DNA from: Kiloniellales bacterium
Lineage (GTDB): Bacteria > Pseudomonadota > Alphaproteobacteria > Kiloniellales > JAKSDN01
NCBI GenBank assembly: GCA_022360075.1
Contig: JAKSDN010001248.1
Coordinates: forward strand, 1-6,219
Direction: 5' to 3'
Length of the DNA stretch: 6,219 nucleotides
Of this stretch, positions 5,726-6,219 are shown one piece after another. The translations under genes were made by a program, and so were the position numbers. Within the stretch, counting starts at the first letter, position 1; every line of letters starts with the position of its first letter. The notes beneath the pieces were generated by a model. It saw only the letters and a list, made by a program, of their open reading frames with translations, had not been told where the DNA came from and searched no databases.

Positions 5726-5840
5726 TGGCCTCGTCATTGCGAGCGGAGCGATGCAATCCAGGCTGTGGCGGCCTGAGCGGCGGCTCTGGATTGCCCAGTG
5801 CGCCAAGGGGCCGGCTGACGCCGGCTCGCAATGACGGCCA
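5726..5840. repeat. Second REP-like palindromic element, of a different type
   Basis: CGTCATTGCGAGC (5732-5744) and its exact complement (5824-5836) form 13-bp outer arms. They extend by TGGCC/GGCCA at the ends with a 2-nt bulge. Inner arms GCAATCCAG (5753-5761) and CTGGATTGC (5786-5794) form a second stem. From general knowledge, palindromes with CGTCATTGCGAG and GCAATCCAG cores are widespread between genes in alphaproteobacteria. It shares no core with the element at 1301-1414. It fills most of the 192-bp gap between araC and the dehydrogenase gene. Confidence 0.85.
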
Positions 5841-5874
5841 GACGGCTGTCGAACAGCAACCAACGGGGGCATCC

Positions 5875-6219
5875 ATGTTTCAAAGCGATCTGCTGGCCGG
5901 TAAGCGCATTCTGGTGACCGGCGGCGGCACGGGTCTCGGCAAGTCCATCGGGCGCCGGTACCTGGAGCTTGGTGCGACGCTCGTGATCTGCGGCCGGCGT
6001 GAGAACGTGCTGCAAGAGACCAAGGCCGAGTTCGACGAAGCCTTCGGCGCGCGAACCTTCACGCTGCCCTGCGACGTCCGCGATCCCGAGGCGGTCGAGG
6101 CGATGGTCGCGGCTGTCTGGGCCGAGCTGGGCGGGCTCGACATCCTGGTCAACAACGCGGCCGGCAACTTCATCGCGCGCAGCGAGACGCTGTCGGCGCG
6201 CGCGCTGGACGCGATCCTC
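5875..6219 (+). CDS. Short-chain dehydrogenase/reductase, 2,4-dienoyl-CoA reductase-like, 3' end cut by window edge
   Basis: The 115 visible residues are the N-terminal Rossmann half of a classical SDR of the cytoplasm. The cofactor loop is TGGGTGLG (15-22), the next strand ends in CGRRENVL (39-46), where the Arg pair suggests NADPH, CDVRD (66-70) is the adenine-contacting Asp region, and LVNNAAGNF (91-99) is the NAG-type motif. TGGGTGLGK together with NNAAGNFI and the following SETLS is typical of 2,4-dienoyl-CoA reductases and peroxisomal-type trans-2-enoyl-CoA reductases, which act in degradation of unsaturated fatty acids. The catalytic Ser/Tyr/Lys lie beyond the window, so activity cannot be confirmed. 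GGGGG at 5865-5869 is 5 nt before the ATG and supports this start. Only 34 bp separate it from the repeat, leaving little room for a private promoter. Confidence 0.88.
   Translation, partial: MFQSDLLAGKRILVTGGGTGLGKSIGRRYLELGATLVICGRRENVLQETKAEFDEAFGARTFTLPCDVRDPEAVEAMVAAVWAELGGLDILVNNAAGNFIARSETLSARALDAIL

Noticed and set aside
4647..5834. A 395-codon plus-strand frame overlapping araC
   Set aside because: Arg/Pro/Gly-rich without domain signatures, whereas the overlapping frame encodes both AraC helix-turn-helix units; its tail also runs through the palindromic repeat.

Overview
The window is GC-rich with long high-GC reading frames. Its gene set and two types of palindromic repeat resemble a free-living alphaproteobacterium, perhaps Rhodospirillales-like. 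That placement is an inference from protein style and repeat cores, because there is no rRNA or tRNA gene to anchor it. There are five protein genes, two of them cut by the window edges. I see no CRISPR array, transposase, rRNA or tRNA.

Layout. (1) 1-1053, minus strand: most of a two-domain PPK2-type polyphosphate:AMP phosphotransferase; its C-terminus lies beyond base 1. Its leader holds a 10-bp hairpin, with a 9/10 match to an FNR/FixK box further upstream. (2) 1169-1912: a long non-coding stretch between the divergent pap and CAP genes, holding a 114-nt nested palindromic repeat, a more AT-rich tract without a convincing gene, and a hairpin just before the next gene. (3) 1913-3670, plus: a secreted-type protein with a CAP domain, an EF-hand-like/SdrB-type segment, RTX calcium repeats, a Pro/Glu-rich spacer and a C-terminal region I do not recognise. 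A clear intrinsic terminator follows. (4) 3763-4596, minus: a Tat-exported isochorismatase-fold cysteine hydrolase. (5) 4750-5682, plus: an AraC-family regulator divergent from the hydrolase. The 153-bp gap between them carries a near-perfect direct repeat with a 42-bp period. (6) 5726-5840: a second, different palindromic repeat. (7) 5875-6219, plus: the first 115 codons of a short-chain dehydrogenase resembling 2,4-dienoyl-CoA reductases.

How the genes may work together. The firmest functional unit is the divergent hydrolase/AraC pair, which looks like a regulator-target divergon. The pap gene would make ADP from AMP using polyphosphate, and a possible oxygen-responsive box upstream suggests use under low oxygen. 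The CAP-RTX protein probably leaves the cell by type I secretion, but no transporter gene is visible here. The dehydrogenase may read from its own short upstream region or follow araC. I found no clearly new multi-gene system. The most testable items are the 42-bp-spaced repeat, the FNR-like box and the unusual architecture of the CAP-RTX protein.
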